Positions 1 through 5,879 of a stretch of 10,908 nucleotides of DNA are shown here, piece by piece; the stretch's first letter is position 1; each line of letters opens with the position of its first letter. Location: the NCBI GenBank assembly GCA_002774555.1, contig PEYC01000046.1, positions 1 to 10,908 on the forward strand. Reading direction: 5' to 3'. A program made the translations under genes and the position numbers. This stretch comes from Candidatus Nealsonbacteria bacterium CG08_land_8_20_14_0_20_36_22 (lineage in GTDB: Bacteria; Patescibacteriota; Minisyncoccia; Minisyncoccales; GWA2-38-27). Below the pieces are notes generated by a model. The model did not search any database. It was not told where the DNA came from and saw only the letters and a list, made by a program, of their open reading frames with translations.

Positions 1-181
1 CTTCGAGAAGTTCTTCAACGAAGATCTTCACGAATTCCTTCAGTTCGTCCTGAGGAATCCCGGTTTCTTTGGCTATGTTGCCAAAGTCTCTCTTGATGTC
101 CGGAGTCAGTCGGATACCTTCCCGACCCATCCGGTACTTCAGAAGAACCAAAGCAATTTCGCCCTTCCTTTTCTCGTCCAT
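1..181 (-). CDS. small hypothetical protein, C-terminus beyond the window
   Basis: The ATG is at 181-179, preceded by a textbook ribosome site AAAGGAGGTGA (186-196 on the minus strand) four bases upstream, so the start is secure. Sixty codons are visible and the frame is still open at the window edge. The product begins MDEKRKGEIALVLLKYRMGR and continues with alternating charged and hydrophobic residues that suggest two or three short helices. There is no signal peptide, membrane segment or catalytic motif. I recall similar short proteins with a 'KGEIAL-LLKY' opening and an 'LTP' motif in Parcubacteria genomes, but their function is unknown to me. The GC content looks higher than in the neighbouring genes. 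It is transcribed in the same direction as gpsA but has its own promoter. Function unassigned. Confidence 0.8.
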   Translation of the reverse strand, partial: MDEKRKGEIALVLLKYRMGREGIRLTPDIKRDFGNIAKETGIPQDELKEFVKIFVEELLE

Positions 182-192
182 TTTATCACCTC

Positions 193-254
193 CTTTCTAG
201 TGAATATTTGGAAGCGAGAAGGGAATTTCAAGGTGCTTTAGAAAGAATTCCCTT
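193..254 (-). promoter_or_regulatory. structured 5' leader of the small gene (hairpin plus alternative pairing near the ribosome site)
   Basis: AAGGGAATT (219-227) and AATTCCCTT (246-254) form a 9-bp stem with an 18-nt loop inside the predicted leader. The segment TAGAAAG (plus strand, 239-245) is also the exact complement of CTTTCTA (193-199), which abuts and partly overlaps the ribosome site on the minus strand. Two mutually exclusive structures are therefore possible. On the plus strand the same hairpin is followed by a T-rich run and could act as a weak terminator, but no plus-strand gene ends there. Confidence 0.35.
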
Positions 255-271
255 TTTCTCTTTCCACTGGT

Positions 272-300
272 ATGGTAGCATACTATTTCAGATTTGTCAA
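272..300 (-). promoter_or_regulatory. sigma-70-type promoter with extended -10 for the small minus-strand gene
   Basis: Read on the minus strand, TTGACA (300-295) is a perfect -35. A 17-base spacer leads to TACCAT (277-272), which is preceded by TGC and so forms an extended -10 (TGnTA---T). Transcription would start near 265 and give a leader of about 85 nt before the ATG at 181. The -10 itself is only 4/6, but the TG extension and exact spacing support the call. Confidence 0.65.
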
Positions 301-416
301 GTTTTTGGGGGCGAATTCAACAGACATTCCAATGAAATCTCTAATATATATGAAAAATTTTCTTTTACAAAATGTGGTTTTCCGAGCCGATATTTTCCGG
401 TTCTTTATTCTCCTTT

Positions 417-1427
417 TTAGTGAGTTTGTTTAACCAATCCCATTAATTTTTCAGCGATTTCCTTGGGATTTTCTTTTTCATAAATTACTCTGTAAACCCA
501 TTCAACCAAAGGCAATTCTAGGCCGTACTTTTGAGCTAGTTTGTAAGATGACCAGGCAGTATGGAGTCCTTCTACAGTTTTTCTTTGTTGCTGTAATCTT
601 TTTTCAACCTCTTTGATACCTTGAAGAAAGATATCTCTACCCAGTTGGTAATTTCGGCTGGAGTGACTTGAGGAAAGTTCTAAATCACCTCTTCCAGCCG
701 GTCCTTCAAAAGTTTCTTCTTTGGCTCCCATTACTTTTCCTAACTCAATCATTTCTTTGACGCCAAGAGAAATAAGCCCTGCTTTAATTTCCGGTTTTTG
801 TTCAAGGCATTCAGCCATTCCTATTCCAATGACCATCACATTTTTCAAGGCTCCTCCTAATTGAGCTCCCAGCAAATCATCGCTGGTTTCAATTCGGATA
901 TTCCGAGTTTGAAAAAGATTTTTGAAACAGAGTAACTCTCTTTGCCTTGCAACCAATACTTCAGTTACTGGATTTTGTTTTGCGATTTCTTTAGCATATC
1001 CTACTCCAGTTAGATGTAGGATTTCTTTTGTCTTAAGAATTTCTTCAACAATCTGAAATGGAAAAAGACAGGTTTCTTTTTCCATGCCCTTAGAAATCAT
1101 CAAGAGGGGTGGTAGATTTCTTTTAAAAATAGAAATCCGCTCTGACATTTCTCTTACAGCAAAAGATGGAACAGTTAAGGCAATCAAGTCAGAATCTTTA
1201 ATTGCTTCTTCCAAATCCGAGGTAGCTAAAACTCTCCCTGGAAGCCTGATTCTAGGTAAGTATTTTTTATTTTCTCGGGTTTCCTTAATCTCAGAAAGAA
1301 GCTTTGTATCTCTACCCCATAATTTCACTTTCCAATCTCTTTCTGTGCCGATTAAAAAAGCAATGGCTGTTCCCATGGAGCCAGCTCCAAGAATACTGAT
1401 TGTTTTTTTGGTTTCTTGGTTAGACAT
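417..1427 (-). CDS. gpsA: NAD(P)-dependent glycerol-3-phosphate dehydrogenase
   Basis: Reduces dihydroxyacetone phosphate to sn-glycerol 3-phosphate in the cytoplasm, the backbone for phospholipids. At 336 residues it has the usual family length. The N-terminal Rossmann fold carries GAGSMG (residues 14-19). SKGME (112-116) and GALKN (192-196, catalytic lysine 195) are present, as is the substrate-binding segment GPAGRGDLELSSSHSSRN (242-259). One conserved stretch is unusual: where the family normally has GPS(F/Y)A, this protein has GVGYAKE (141-147). The start is fixed by AAGGAGG six bases upstream of the ATG. No clear intrinsic terminator follows the stop. It is divergent from the aminotransferase-hydrolase-acyl-CoA synthetase operon, fitting a shared lipid role. 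Family assignment is firm; activity with the altered motif is presumed. Confidence 0.93.
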   Translation of the reverse strand: MSNQETKKTISILGAGSMGTAIAFLIGTERDWKVKLWGRDTKLLSEIKETRENKKYLPRIRLPGRVLATSDLEEAIKDSDLIALTVPSFAVREMSERISIFKRNLPPLLMISKGMEKETCLFPFQIVEEILKTKEILHLTGVGYAKEIAKQNPVTEVLVARQRELLCFKNLFQTRNIRIETSDDLLGAQLGGALKNVMVIGIGMAECLEQKPEIKAGLISLGVKEMIELGKVMGAKEETFEGPAGRGDLELSSSHSSRNYQLGRDIFLQGIKEVEKRLQQQRKTVEGLHTAWSSYKLAQKYGLELPLVEWVYRVIYEKENPKEIAEKLMGLVKQTH

Positions 1428-1461
1428 ATTTGCCTCCTTGAATTAATAAGTTAAAGAGCTA

Positions 1462-1490
1462 TATTTAGTTTCCTAAACTACTATTATCAA
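1462..1490 (-). promoter_or_regulatory. possible gpsA promoter
   Basis: On the minus strand TTGATA (1490-1485) is followed, after 17 bases, by TAAATA (1467-1462). The -35 is 5/6 and the -10 only 3/6, so the call is weak. The inferred start near 1455 would give a leader of about 28 nt. The inverted repeat at 1466-1480 would sit between and over these elements. Confidence 0.3.
1466..1480. promoter_or_regulatory. inverted repeat TAGTTT-CCT-AAACTA, candidate operator on the gpsA side
   Basis: A perfect 6-bp inverted repeat with a 3-bp centre in the gpsA promoter region. The nine-base word ATTTAGTTT that includes its left arm (1463-1471) recurs at 1578-1586 on the other side of the divergent region, exactly 115 bp away. 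It could bind a dimeric regulator; no regulator gene is visible nearby. Confidence 0.4.
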
Positions 1491-1504
1491 TAACATAAAA
1501 CAAG

Positions 1505-1536
1505 AAAAAAAGCAATGCCTTTACTAAAAAAAGCAA
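1505..1536. repeat. direct repeat of AAAAAAAGCAA, 21-bp period
   Basis: The eleven-base word occurs at 1505-1515 and 1526-1536, so the copies are two helical turns apart in the centre of the divergent region. A-tract phasing of this kind can bend DNA or place two proteins on one face. Chance is possible in such A-rich sequence. Confidence 0.45.
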
Positions 1537-1547
1537 CCAAAGAGAGC

Positions 1548-1575
1548 TTTACTTTAGAAAAAAAACTGATATACT
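1548..1575 (+). promoter_or_regulatory. promoter for the aminotransferase-hydrolase-acyl-CoA synthetase operon
   Basis: TTTACT (1548-1553, 4/6) is followed by 16 bases and TATACT (1570-1575, 5/6). Transcription would begin near 1582, only about 11 nt before the ATG at 1593. That ATG has no Shine-Dalgarno sequence, so the message may be leaderless or nearly so. The palindrome at 1573-1584 overlaps the -10 and the start point. Confidence 0.5.
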
Positions 1576-1584
1576 AAATTTAGT
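1573..1584. promoter_or_regulatory. palindrome ACTAAATTTAGT over the operon start point, candidate operator
   Basis: A perfect 12-bp palindrome overlapping the -10 and the predicted transcription start of the plus-strand operon. Its right half, with flanking bases, gives ATTTAGTTT, the word also present at the gpsA-side inverted repeat. This position would suit repression by steric block. This is inference from sequence symmetry only. Confidence 0.4.
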
Positions 1585-1592
1585 TTAGAATT

Positions 1593-2654
1593 ATGGTTAG
1601 ATTTAGAGAAAATATTAAAAAAATGAGTGCTTACAATCCACCTTTGGAAGGAAGAGCTTCGGGTGGTTATCTTTTGTTGGATTTCAATGAAATGACTATT
1701 GAACCGAGCCAGAAGGTTAAGAAAGCCCTAAAAGAGTTTGTAGATTCCGGCCGGCTTCAGGTTTATCCAGAATACGGGGACTTAGAAGCAAAAATTGCAA
1801 AATATACCGGAGTTAAACCCGAACAAGCTATGGTTACCAATGGTTCTGACCAGGGAATTGATGTGATTTGCCGGGCCTTGGTTAAAGACAGGGATAAAAT
1901 TATAATCCCGAGTCCGAGTTTTGCAATGTATTACCAATCAGCTGAAATTCAGGGAGCAGAGATTTTAAAACCTGTTTATAAAAAAGACCTATCTTTTCCT
2001 CTGGAAGAGGTTTTGGGTTTAATTAAGAAAGGAGCTAAACTCCTTATTATCGCCAACCCAAATAACCCCACTGGCACAGCTATTTCTAAAAAAGACGTTT
2101 TAAAAATTTTAAAGAAGGCAAAAGTAAAAAATATTGCTGTTTTGCACGATGAGGCCTATTTTGAATTTTCTAAAATTACCGCTAAAGATTTTATTAAAGA
2201 TTTTGATAATCTTTTTATTACCAGAACTTTTTCAAAGACATTTGGGTTAGTCTCCACGAGACCAGGTTATATTTTAAGCCAAGAGAAAAATATTAAGGAG
2301 TTAATGAAAATCAGAGGTCCTTATGATGTTAATATGTTTGCAAAAAAGGCAATTTCAGCTGCTTTAGAGGATTTGGATTATATGGAAAGATATGTGAAAG
2401 AAGTTATGGAAAAATCAAAGCCAAAACTAGAGAAATTCTTTAAAGAAAATAAAGTAAAATTTTGGCCAAGCAAAGCTAATTTTCTTTTGGTTAGACCAGA
2501 AAATCAGGAAAGAGCTCTGGAGATTTTAAAATCAGAAGGTATATTAGTTAGACAAAGAAAGGAACCAGACATTGAAGGCACAATAAGGGTTAGCATTGGA
2601 ACCCTTAAAGATACCGCACGTTTTATTAAGGCCTATTCTAAAGTAATAAGATGA
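1593..2654 (+). CDS. HisC-family PLP-dependent aminotransferase (class I/II)
   Basis: A fold-type I aminotransferase of 353 residues, close to histidinol-phosphate aminotransferase in length and motifs. Visible landmarks are TNGSDQ (82-87), NPNNPTG (155-161), DEAY (186-189), SKTFGL (214-219) with the PLP-binding lysine 215 and arginine 223, and RVSIGT near the C-terminus with the conserved substrate-carboxylate arginine 332. The ATG at 1593 is preferred over the one at 1623 because the opening RFRENIKKMSAYNPP matches the usual family N-terminus, although neither has a ribosome site. No other histidine genes are nearby, so the true substrate may be another amino acid or amino-phosphate; cobalamin-type threonine-phosphate decarboxylases are related. 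First gene of a tight operon; its TGA overlaps the next ATG. Confidence 0.82.
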   Translation: MVRFRENIKKMSAYNPPLEGRASGGYLLLDFNEMTIEPSQKVKKALKEFVDSGRLQVYPEYGDLEAKIAKYTGVKPEQAMVTNGSDQGIDVICRALVKDRDKIIIPSPSFAMYYQSAEIQGAEILKPVYKKDLSFPLEEVLGLIKKGAKLLIIANPNNPTGTAISKKDVLKILKKAKVKNIAVLHDEAYFEFSKITAKDFIKDFDNLFITRTFSKTFGLVSTRPGYILSQEKNIKELMKIRGPYDVNMFAKKAISAALEDLDYMERYVKEVMEKSKPKLEKFFKENKVKFWPSKANFLLVRPENQERALEILKSEGILVRQRKEPDIEGTIRVSIGTLKDTARFIKAYSKVIR

Positions 2655-3439
2655 GAAAAACAAACATTGGCAAATTAGGAATCAAAGGCGGACAACCCTT
2701 TTTAATTGACAAAAACTCAAAAACCGGCATTTTGCTTTTGCACGGTTTTACCAGCACCCCTTATCAGTTCAGAGAATTAGGAGAATATCTGGCTTCAAAT
2801 GGCTTTACTATTTTTGCTCCTTTAATTGCCGGTCACGGCACTTGTCCGGAGGACTTAGCAAAAACAACTACCGACGATTGGAAAAATTCAGTAAAAGAGG
2901 CCTATCTGACACTGCAGAAAAAAGTTCAGAAAATAATAATTATTGGTAACTCTTTTGGCGGGAATCTTGCTTTTTATCTGGCAAAAGAGTTTCAGAATGA
3001 TTCTTTAATAGGAGTAATTTCTTTAGGCACGCCGATAATGCTAAGATTTCAGTGGTTTATTAAACTTCGGCTTTATTTATATGGATGGCTTAAAGAATAT
3101 TATCGCAAGCCGGCAATGGCTTATAGATTAGATTATACGGATATGGCTGATGAAGTAACCTATCCTCTTATCCCGATAAAAAGCTTAAGAGAGTTTTTCA
3201 AGTTTATCAAAAAAGAAACAATCCCAGGCCTAAGAGAAATTAAAGTTCCTACTTTAATTATTCATGCCAACGTTGATTTTGTTGTTAATCCAAAAAGCAC
3301 AATTTATATTCATCAGCATCTTGGTTCTCAATATAAGGCGATTCATTGGGTTAACTGTAGCCGTCATTTGGTAATAAACAGCGAGAGACGTCAGGAATTA
3401 TTTGAAAGAATTTATAACTTTATTAAAGAGATAACCTAA
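2651..3439 (+). CDS. alpha/beta hydrolase, carboxylesterase / monoacylglycerol lipase-like
   Basis: A 262-residue cytoplasmic serine hydrolase (no signal peptide). The oxyanion-side motif LLLHGFTSTP (28-37) and GHG (61-63) match the Est30/monoacylglycerol-lipase group. The nucleophile elbow is GNSFGG (99-104) with Ser101. Asp209 in HANVDFVV and His239 in SRHLVIN complete the triad at the expected spacing. A basic, aromatic-rich segment (133-158) lies in the cap position and may contact lipid. The start overlaps the aminotransferase stop (ATGA), suggesting translational coupling, and no separate ribosome site is seen. The next gene, an acyl-CoA synthetase, begins one base after the stop, so an acyl ester is the likely substrate and the freed acid would go to that enzyme. 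The exact substrate is inferred, not shown. Confidence 0.85.
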   Translation: MRKTNIGKLGIKGGQPFLIDKNSKTGILLLHGFTSTPYQFRELGEYLASNGFTIFAPLIAGHGTCPEDLAKTTTDDWKNSVKEAYLTLQKKVQKIIIIGNSFGGNLAFYLAKEFQNDSLIGVISLGTPIMLRFQWFIKLRLYLYGWLKEYYRKPAMAYRLDYTDMADEVTYPLIPIKSLREFFKFIKKETIPGLREIKVPTLIIHANVDFVVNPKSTIYIHQHLGSQYKAIHWVNCSRHLVINSERRQELFERIYNFIKEIT

Positions 3440-3440
3440 A

Positions 3441-5171
3441 ATGAAAACAATTCCAGAGATATTTTTCCAAACAGCGGAGAAATTTTCCCAAAAACCAGCT
3501 CTTTTAACAAAAGAAAGCGGAGTTTATTTTTCTTACACCTTTGAACAAGTGGCTAAAAAAGTAAAAATTTTTAGCCAGACCCTTTTGGGATTAGGGATTC
3601 AAAAAGGAGAAAAAGTGGCGATTCTTTCTGAAAATAGACCAGAATGGGCTATTGCTGATTTGGGAATAATGTCAATCGGCGCTATCACCGTTCCTTTACA
3701 TACAACTTTTAATCCCAAAGCGATTTCTAATGTTTTAAATCATTCTGAAGCCAAGGCAGTGGTTGTTGCCAGTACGGATTTACTGCTAAAAATTCTGCTT
3801 TTTCAAAAAGAACTGCCTTTTTTGGAAAAAATTATTTATGTTGAAAAATTAAACGATGACCTTAAAAAGGTCTCTGACAAAAAAATATTAAACTGGGACG
3901 ATTTGGTTGCTCAGGCGGAGTTTAAGGATTTTGTTCCGAAAAATTTAAATTCAGAAGATGTCTGCACTATAATTTACACATCCGGCACCACCGGGAATCC
4001 AAAAGGAGTAATGCTTAGCCATAGAAACCTTTTGGAAAATGTTGAAGCAGTGAAAAGAGCGGTTCCGATTAAAACCAGCGATCTGTTTTTATCTTTTCTG
4101 CCTTTATCCCATGTTCTGGAGCGACTGGCCGGATATTATGTCCCTCTATTAACAGGCGCTAGCATTGCCTATGCTGAAAATATTAAAAAACTTTCTCAAA
4201 ATCTCAAAGAGACAAAACCGACAATTTTAATTTCTGTTCCCCGGATATTTGAAAAGTTTTACGATGTTATTCAGGATAAAATAGCATCTTCTTCTGTTTT
4301 TAAGCAAAATCTTTTTCACTGGGCTTTAAAAAGGAAAAGCAGCGGATTTAGCCATTGGCTGGCTGACCATTTAATATTTAAAAAAATCAGGAACCAATTA
4401 GGCGGAAGATTGCGCCTAACGGTTTCCGGCGGCGCTTCGCTTAATAAAAAAATCGCCAAATTTTTTTTGAAAATCGGCATTTTAATTTTAGAAGGGTATG
4501 GTTTAACCGAGACATCGCCGGTAATCTCTGTTAATCAGGAAAACGATTTCAAATTCGGCACCGTAGGTAAAACTCTTGATAATATTAAAGTTAAAATTTC
4601 TCCGGAAAAAGAAATTTTAATACAAGGGCCAAGTTTAATGAAGGGTTATTATAAGGATTTAACTGAAACTCAAAAGGCAATAAACAAAGACAACTGGTTT
4701 CACACCGGGGACCTTGGTTTTATTGACCAGGAGGGCTTTTTAACAGTAATCGGCAGAAAAAAAGAAATGCTCGTCACTTCTGGCGGTAAAAATATCTGGC
4801 CAGAGGTGATTGAAAAAGAAATAAATCATGACCCTTATGTTTCGCAGTCAATGGTTATTGGACATAACAGAAAATTTATCTCTGCTTTAATTGTGCCTGA
4901 CTGGGGAGAGGTTAAAAACTTTTTAAAAGCAAAAAACCTGTTGGTTAAGGCCCCGGAAGAACTTGTCAAATCACCAGAAATGCTTGATTTATTTAGAGAA
5001 AGAATAGAACTGATTAACAGAAATTTTTCCCATTTTGAAGATATTGTTAGATTTAAATTAATAGTGGATGAATTTTCTCAAGAAAGAGAAGAATTAACCC
5101 CAACTTTAAAACTCCGGCGTCAACTCATTGAAAAACACTATCAGCAAGCAATAGAAGAAATGTATTATTAA
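3441..5171 (+). CDS. long-chain acyl-CoA synthetase, AMP-forming (FAA1/COG1022 type)
   Basis: Activates fatty acids with ATP and CoA via an acyl-adenylate. The 576-residue protein carries all core ANL-superfamily motifs: the phosphate loop YTSGTTGNPKG (179-189), GYGLTETSP (352-360), TGD (422-424), GRKKE (438-442) and TSGGKNIWP (446-454). It ends with ELTPTLKLRR (551-560), whose lysine 557 is the expected adenylation lysine in this subgroup. These C-terminal features fit the eukaryote-like long-chain group better than the E. coli FadD group, so I give no symbol. No signal peptide or transmembrane segment. Last gene of the operon, one base after the hydrolase stop. No canonical terminator follows, though a strong hairpin lies 60 bases downstream. 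Confidence 0.92.
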   Translation: MKTIPEIFFQTAEKFSQKPALLTKESGVYFSYTFEQVAKKVKIFSQTLLGLGIQKGEKVAILSENRPEWAIADLGIMSIGAITVPLHTTFNPKAISNVLNHSEAKAVVVASTDLLLKILLFQKELPFLEKIIYVEKLNDDLKKVSDKKILNWDDLVAQAEFKDFVPKNLNSEDVCTIIYTSGTTGNPKGVMLSHRNLLENVEAVKRAVPIKTSDLFLSFLPLSHVLERLAGYYVPLLTGASIAYAENIKKLSQNLKETKPTILISVPRIFEKFYDVIQDKIASSSVFKQNLFHWALKRKSSGFSHWLADHLIFKKIRNQLGGRLRLTVSGGASLNKKIAKFFLKIGILILEGYGLTETSPVISVNQENDFKFGTVGKTLDNIKVKISPEKEILIQGPSLMKGYYKDLTETQKAINKDNWFHTGDLGFIDQEGFLTVIGRKKEMLVTSGGKNIWPEVIEKEINHDPYVSQSMVIGHNRKFISALIVPDWGEVKNFLKAKNLLVKAPEELVKSPEMLDLFRERIELINRNFSHFEDIVRFKLIVDEFSQEREELTPTLKLRRQLIEKHYQQAIEEMYY

Positions 5172-5192
5172 TGAAAAATTGGGCAGAGAAAT

Positions 5193-5221
5193 TTGACAAA
5201 AATGTTTGGGTTTGTTAAATT
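5193..5221 (+). promoter_or_regulatory. promoter upstream of the start-less crystallin-like frame
   Basis: Perfect -35 TTGACA (5193-5198), 17-base spacer, -10 TAAATT (5216-5221, 4/6). It lies just after the acyl-CoA synthetase stop. The -35 sequence and 17-bp geometry match the promoters at 6380 and 9935, and the downstream leader shares a 16-base word with the latter. Confidence 0.5.
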
Positions 5222-5231
5222 AGAATTAGTT

Positions 5232-5252
5232 CGCTGAGAGCGTTTCTCAGCG
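5232..5252 (+). promoter_or_regulatory. perfect 8-bp GC-rich hairpin in leader or operon 3' end
   Basis: CGCTGAGA (5232-5239), a five-base loop and TCTCAGCG (5245-5252) form an uninterrupted stem. No T-run follows, so it is not a standard intrinsic terminator. It may stabilise the 3' end of the upstream operon or be a structural element of the leader that begins near 5228. The repeated word at 5265-5280 follows 12 bases later. Confidence 0.5.
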
Positions 5253-5264
5253 GGAAATTGAACC

Positions 5265-5289
5265 TTGAAAAGTGAATAATTTTAGAAAC
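5265..5289 (+). repeat. leader repeat, copy A
   Basis: TTGAAAAGTGAATAAT (5265-5280) matches 15 of 16 bases at 9976-9991. TTTAGAAA follows directly at 5281-5288 here, and after an extra five bases (9992-9996) in the other copy. Both copies lie downstream of a TTGACA promoter and upstream of a gene for a probable surface protein. The word resembles the TTTGAAAACT boxA-like stretch of Gram-positive rRNA operons, which I recall but cannot verify here. Confidence 0.55.
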
Positions 5290-5776
5290 CATTGAACGAG
5301 TCGGAGAAGCTGATTATACGAGGCTGTATGGAGCAATTCTTTATGAAAAAGAAGGATATAAAGGTAAGTCTCAGATTATCTGCGAATATCCTCAATATAC
5401 TGCTGGAGTATTCCTGGTCGAGCATGCAAAAGTAGAAGAAGGATTAAATCCATCATCTATTAGACCATTTCAGATTGGCAGTTTCTTAACAAAAGATAAG
5501 GGTTGGAAAGTAATCTTGTATGAAAAACCAGGATTTAACAAAACATCTCCTTCAGATGTAAGAAAAACTACTTTTGTCCTACCGGAGTATTTTTCTTGTA
5601 AAGAATTTGATTTAACCTGGTGGCCGCAATCCATTAAAATTGAAGGAGAGCTTATCGTTGTTTTAACTAGACCAACCGGGGAAAGTGAAATTTTTACGGA
5701 AACCAAAGAAAAACTTACTAAAACCATTGCTACAAAACTGACAGTTATTAGTGGAAAGATCAAAAAACCAAATTAA
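5276..5776 (+). pseudogene. beta/gamma-crystallin-like protein, 5'-truncated (no normal start codon)
   Basis: The frame is open for 166 codons from just after a TGA at 5273-5275 to the TAA at 5774-5776. It has no ATG or GTG; the only TTG (5516) lies more than halfway in. Protein-like content is clear well before that TTG: ILYEKEGYKGKSQ (frame residues 21-33) and VILYEKPGFNKTS (79-91) look like paired Greek-key motifs of beta/gamma-crystallins (LYE-x-x-x-[FY]-x-G), and NPSSIRPFQIG (58-68) resembles the strand preceding such a motif. No signal peptide is left, although the related neighbouring units encode exported proteins. The likeliest reading is a deletion that fused a shared promoter and leader to internal codons. 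Initiation at ATT (5279 or 5291) is an alternative. The crystallin assignment is motif-based and moderate. Confidence 0.5.
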
Positions 5777-5777
5777 T

Positions 5778-5810
5778 AAAGGGCTGAAGCTTCCAGCCCT
5801 TTTATTTTTC
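5778..5810 (+). terminator. intrinsic terminator after the crystallin-like frame
   Basis: AAAGGGCTG (5778-5786) pairs with CAGCCCTTT (5794-5802) around a seven-base loop, followed by TATTTTT. It begins two bases after the TAA. The same GGGCTG/CAGCCC stem is used after the large lipoprotein gene. Confidence 0.88.
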
Positions 5811-5818
5811 TTTTCCGC

Positions 5819-5846
5819 TTGACACTTTTCTTTCCCGGCTTATAAT
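5819..5846 (+). promoter_or_regulatory. near-consensus promoter for hicBA
   Basis: TTGACA (5819-5824) and TATAAT (5841-5846) are both perfect, separated by 16 bases. Transcription would start near 5853, about 27 nt ahead of the hicB ATG. It sits immediately after the preceding terminator, so the toxin-antitoxin unit is transcribed independently. Confidence 0.85.
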
Positions 5847-5855
5847 GAAAATTAA

Positions 5856-5871
5856 GGATTAAGATTAATCC
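5856..5871 (+). promoter_or_regulatory. inverted repeat GGATTA-AGAT-TAATCC, candidate hicBA operator
   Basis: A perfect 6-bp inverted repeat with a 4-bp centre, a few bases after the predicted transcription start and nine bases before the hicB ATG. HicAB systems commonly autorepress through operators in this position. The RNA could also fold there and affect hicB translation, as no clear ribosome site lies at normal spacing. Confidence 0.45.
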
Positions 5872-5879
5872 AAGCCAAT

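Noticed and set aside
208..420. Plus-strand open frame of 70 codons between the small gene and gpsA
   Set aside because: No ribosome site, composition (many F, S, Y, I) typical of non-coding AT-rich DNA, and it overlaps the promoter and leader of the minus-strand gene.
1084..1446. Plus-strand open frame of 120 codons
   Set aside because: Lies antisense within gpsA, whose motifs and ribosome site are clear.
5171..5218. Fifteen-codon frame starting in TAATG at the acyl-CoA synthetase stop (MKNWAEKFDKNVWVC)
   Set aside because: Overlap suggests coupling, but it is very short, has no recognisable motif and spans the predicted promoter; probably chance.
5202..5237. Eleven-residue leader peptide candidate ending inside the GC-rich hairpin
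   Set aside because: Its ATG lies between the -35 and -10 of the predicted promoter, so it would not be in that transcript; no ribosome site.
5470..5763. Minus-strand open frame of 97 codons opposite the crystallin-like frame
   Set aside because: No ribosome site or domain; the plus-strand frame has the protein-like motifs and a terminator directly after its stop.
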